From: Thermobaculum sp042408415
Lineage (GTDB): Bacteria; Chloroflexota; Chloroflexia; Thermobaculales; Thermobaculaceae
Direction of reading: 5' to 3'
NCBI GenBank assembly: GCA_042408415.1
Contig: JBHORE010000186.1
Location: 1-7,208 of the forward strand
Length of the DNA: 7,208 bases
Every line of letters begins with the position of its first letter. Position 1 is the first letter of the stretch. Shown here in pieces: positions 5,191 through 7,208 of this stretch. The notes under the pieces were generated by a model. It saw only the letters and a list, made by a program, of their open reading frames with translations, searched no databases and had not been told where the DNA came from. The translations under genes and the position numbers were made by a program.

Positions 5191-6903
5191 ATGACGAGGA
5201 TCATAATCGAGAAGAACATCATGGTGCCCATGCGCGATGGAGTGCGCTTGGCCACCGATGTCTACCGCATCGAGGGTGCACCTCCCTCACCCGTGCTTGT
5301 GGCCCGCACACCCTACGACAAGAACAATGTGCTGATGGGCACGGGCTTTGATATCATGCGGGCGGTCCAGGCGGGCTATGTGGTGGTCATCCAGGATGTG
5401 CGCGGTCGCTATGCCTCCGAGGGAGAGTTCTACCCCATGGTCCACGAGACCAATGATGGGGTAGATACCTTCGCCTGGGCAGCATCCCAGTCCTGGTCCA
5501 GCGGTGTGGTAGGTACTTTCGGGGGATCATACCTAGGGGCAACACAATTGTTGCCGGCTCGAGAGGGCCCGCCGGCCCTGCGAGCGATGGTGCCCTCCGT
5601 GACTTTTGCCGACATGTACGGAGGCTGTGCCTACCAGGGTGGGGCCAAGGTGCTCCATGACCTGCGCTGGGTGGTCCAGGACATCATCCCCGGCGAGATC
5701 CGTCGACGTGCCATGCGTGGGGAGCAACCTCCTGAGGAGGCTCTGCCCGATGTCAACGAGGCACTATCTGGGCTGCCTTTGGCTGCACATCCGCTCATAG
5801 CTAAGTTGGCACCCTTTTACCGCGACTGGCTAGCCCATGCTGCTGCGGACGACTACTGGCGTGCGATCTCGCCGTGCTCTGGCTACGAGGGGATCGTGGT
5901 GCCCGTGCTCAACATCGGCGGCTGGTACGACATCTTCCTGGGGAGCACCTTTGAGCTCTACCGCGGCATCCGTGAGCGCGGCGGCTCAGAGGCTGCCCGC
6001 CGCTATAGCCGAGTAGTGGTCGGGCCATGGACGCATACCAACTTCACCGGCAGCTTCCCAGAGCGCGACTTTGGGCCTTCGGCCAGCAGCATGGCGATAG
6101 ACCTGATGGGCCTGCAGCTACGATGGTTCGACCGCTGGCTGAAGGGGGTGCGCAACGGTGTGGAGGACGAGCCGCCAGTCAAGATCTTCGTGATGGGCGT
6201 GGATAGATGGCGGGATGAGCAGGACTGGCCACTACCTGGTACACAGTACCGCTCCTACTACCTACACAGCGGCGGTACCGCCAACTCCCTGCGAGGAGAC
6301 GGGATCTTGTCGACCGAGCTGCCGGCTGATGAGCCCGCCGATGTTTACATGTACAATCCGATGAGACCGGTGCCGACGGTTGGGGGGCAGGTGCTGTTGC
6401 CCGGTGCCAACTCCATGGGACCACGCGACCAGCGGGAAGTGGAGGTGCGCGATGACGTGCTGGTGTACACCACCCAGACACTGGACAAGCCTTTGGAGGT
6501 GATCGGGCCCATAGAGCTACGGCTCTTCGTCTCCTCGTCGGCGCGGGATACTGACTTCACTGCCAAGCTGGTGGACGTGTTCCCCGACGGCAGAGCCATC
6601 ATCCTGACCGAGGGAATCCTGCGGGCGCGTTACCGCAACTCCTTGGAGACCACCGAGCTCCTTGAGCCGGATAGGATCTACGAGCTGCGTATCGACTTGT
6701 GGGCCACGGCCAACGTGTTTCTCCCCGGTCACCGTATACGGCTAGAGGTATCCAGCAGCAACTTCCCGCGGTTCAATCGTAATAGCAACACAGGGGGATA
6801 CATCGCCAACGAGCCGGCAAGCGAGTACAGGCCAGCAGTAAATCGTGTGTGGCATGATTCAGCGCACCCATCTAGGTTGGTGCTGCCGGTCATCGAGCGT
6901 TAG
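5191..6903 (+). CDS. CocE/NonD family alpha/beta-hydrolase (X-Pro peptidase-like)
   Basis: A 570-residue acyl hydrolase resembling rhodococcal cocaine esterase, glutaryl-7-ACA acylases and Xaa-Pro dipeptidyl peptidases. The catalytic alpha/beta domain begins at once (VPMRDGVRLATDVYR, 12-26). It includes the oxyanion-type RTPYDK with Y42, DVRGRYASEGEF (69-80), the nucleophile elbow GGSYLG with S113, the acid GGWYDIF with D247, and GPWTHTNFTG with H282. A helical insertion occupies about 140-225. The C-terminal jelly-roll (PepX_C type) runs from about 310 to 565, with IGPIELRLFVSSSARDTDF and the NFPRFNRN signature at 524-531. Length matches the family. There is no signal peptide, so it acts in the cytoplasm. 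AGGAGGT at 5180-5186 precedes the ATG by 4 bases. It probably cleaves an ester, amide or beta-lactam-type acyl bond; the substrate is unknown. Confidence 0.92.
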   Translation: MTRIIIEKNIMVPMRDGVRLATDVYRIEGAPPSPVLVARTPYDKNNVLMGTGFDIMRAVQAGYVVVIQDVRGRYASEGEFYPMVHETNDGVDTFAWAASQSWSSGVVGTFGGSYLGATQLLPAREGPPALRAMVPSVTFADMYGGCAYQGGAKVLHDLRWVVQDIIPGEIRRRAMRGEQPPEEALPDVNEALSGLPLAAHPLIAKLAPFYRDWLAHAAADDYWRAISPCSGYEGIVVPVLNIGGWYDIFLGSTFELYRGIRERGGSEAARRYSRVVVGPWTHTNFTGSFPERDFGPSASSMAIDLMGLQLRWFDRWLKGVRNGVEDEPPVKIFVMGVDRWRDEQDWPLPGTQYRSYYLHSGGTANSLRGDGILSTELPADEPADVYMYNPMRPVPTVGGQVLLPGANSMGPRDQREVEVRDDVLVYTTQTLDKPLEVIGPIELRLFVSSSARDTDFTAKLVDVFPDGRAIILTEGILRARYRNSLETTELLEPDRIYELRIDLWATANVFLPGHRIRLEVSSSNFPRFNRNSNTGGYIANEPASEYRPAVNRVWHDSAHPSRLVLPVIER

Positions 6904-6918
6904 CTGACGAGATAAACC

Positions 6919-6927
6919 TTAGGAGGT
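6919..6927 (+). promoter_or_regulatory. Strong ribosome binding site of the second aldo/keto reductase
   Basis: TTAGGAGGT lies 8 bases before ATG 6936 in a short AT-rich gap (6904-6935). It fixes the start of the last gene. The spacing of 32 bases after the hydrolase stop is compatible with one operon. Confidence 0.75.
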
Positions 6928-6935
6928 TATATCAA

Positions 6936-7208
6936 ATGGAGTACACAAGATTAGGAAACACGGGGTTAGAGGTATCTAGGATCTGTTTGGGCTGCATGGG
7001 GTTTGGAGATCCCGATCGCTGGGTGCACAAGTGGGTGCTCCGCGAGGATGATAGTCGCCAGGTGATCAAGAAGGCCTTGGACCTGGGCATAAACTTCTTC
7101 GACACCGCCAACGTCTACTCGCTGGGCGTGAGCGAGGAGATCCTGGGGAGGGCCCTGCGGGACTTCGCCCACAGGGACGAGATCGTCATCGCTACCAAGG
7201 TCCACGGC
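6936..7208 (+). CDS. Aldo/keto reductase, YajO-like (N-terminal part, cut by window end)
   Basis: The first 91 codons of an NADPH-dependent aldo/keto reductase of the YajO/voltage-gated-channel-beta-like group (members are usually about 320-350 residues). MEYTRLGNTGLEVSRICLG (1-19) is the classic beginning. RW (28-29) and WVLREDDS (33-40) form the longer loop seen in YajO-type members. The catalytic D56 and Y61 lie in FFDTANVYSLGVSEEILGRAL, and K88 in IATKVHG. The catalytic His is beyond the window. It differs clearly in sequence from the AKR5-type reductase at 3445, so it is not a recent duplicate. Homologues have been linked to reduction of sugar-derived or other aldehydes, but function is not fixed by sequence. 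It follows the CocE-like hydrolase and may belong to the same transcript. Confidence 0.9.
   Translation, partial: MEYTRLGNTGLEVSRICLGCMGFGDPDRWVHKWVLREDDSRQVIKKALDLGINFFDTANVYSLGVSEEILGRALRDFAHRDEIVIATKVHG

Noticed and set aside
1..7208. Mobile element, phage or defence system
   Set aside because: No transposase, integrase, terminal inverted repeats, nuclease or toxin-like gene is visible; all genes are recognisable metabolic or transport families.

Overview
All convincing genes in this window lie on the + strand in a dense head-to-tail array: seven complete protein genes, one cut by the right edge, and possibly the last codons of another at the left edge. I see no rRNA, tRNA, CRISPR array, transposase or clear terminator, and no non-coding gap longer than about 100 bases. 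The coding sequence is GC-rich (hand counts about 62-65% in several stretches). It uses AGG (Arg) and ATA (Ile) freely and most genes have strong AGGAGG-type ribosome binding sites. With a Ddn/PNPOx-like protein and many dehydrogenases, this fits a Chloroflexota-type, possibly thermophilic bacterium (Thermomicrobia or Thermobaculum-like). That placement is only an inference; an actinobacterium is not excluded.

Left block (about 1-1892): a DHA2-type MFS exporter, whose better start is GTG 124, is followed with a one-base overlap by a small cyclophilin-like fold protein. The second gene is clearly less GC-rich (52%) than its neighbours. A 94-base gap follows with a weak hairpin and possible promoter elements.

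Middle block (1987-4329): a zinc-dependent medium-chain alcohol dehydrogenase; a 52-base gap holding a near-perfect 28-bp palindrome; a small Ddn-like flavin/F420 split-barrel protein; and, overlapping it by 4 bases (ATGA), an AKR5-type aldo/keto reductase with an intact catalytic tetrad.

Right block (4395-7208): a classical SDR with Asp at the usual tetrad Asn position, a CocE/NonD-type alpha/beta-hydrolase with an intact Ser-Asp-His triad, and the first 91 codons of a second, YajO-like aldo/keto reductase.

Taken together, this is a redox and ester-processing neighbourhood: four or five nucleotide- or flavin-dependent oxidoreductases, one acyl hydrolase and one small-molecule exporter. A reasonable inference is breakdown or detoxification of a carbonyl- or ester-containing compound: hydrolysis by the CocE-like enzyme, interconversion of the freed alcohol/carbonyl by the dehydrogenases and reductases, and efflux by the MFS protein. 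No regulator is encoded in the window and no substrate can be named. Each family is known; the unusual points are the combination, the palindrome and a few residue substitutions. I found no strong sign of an entirely new system.
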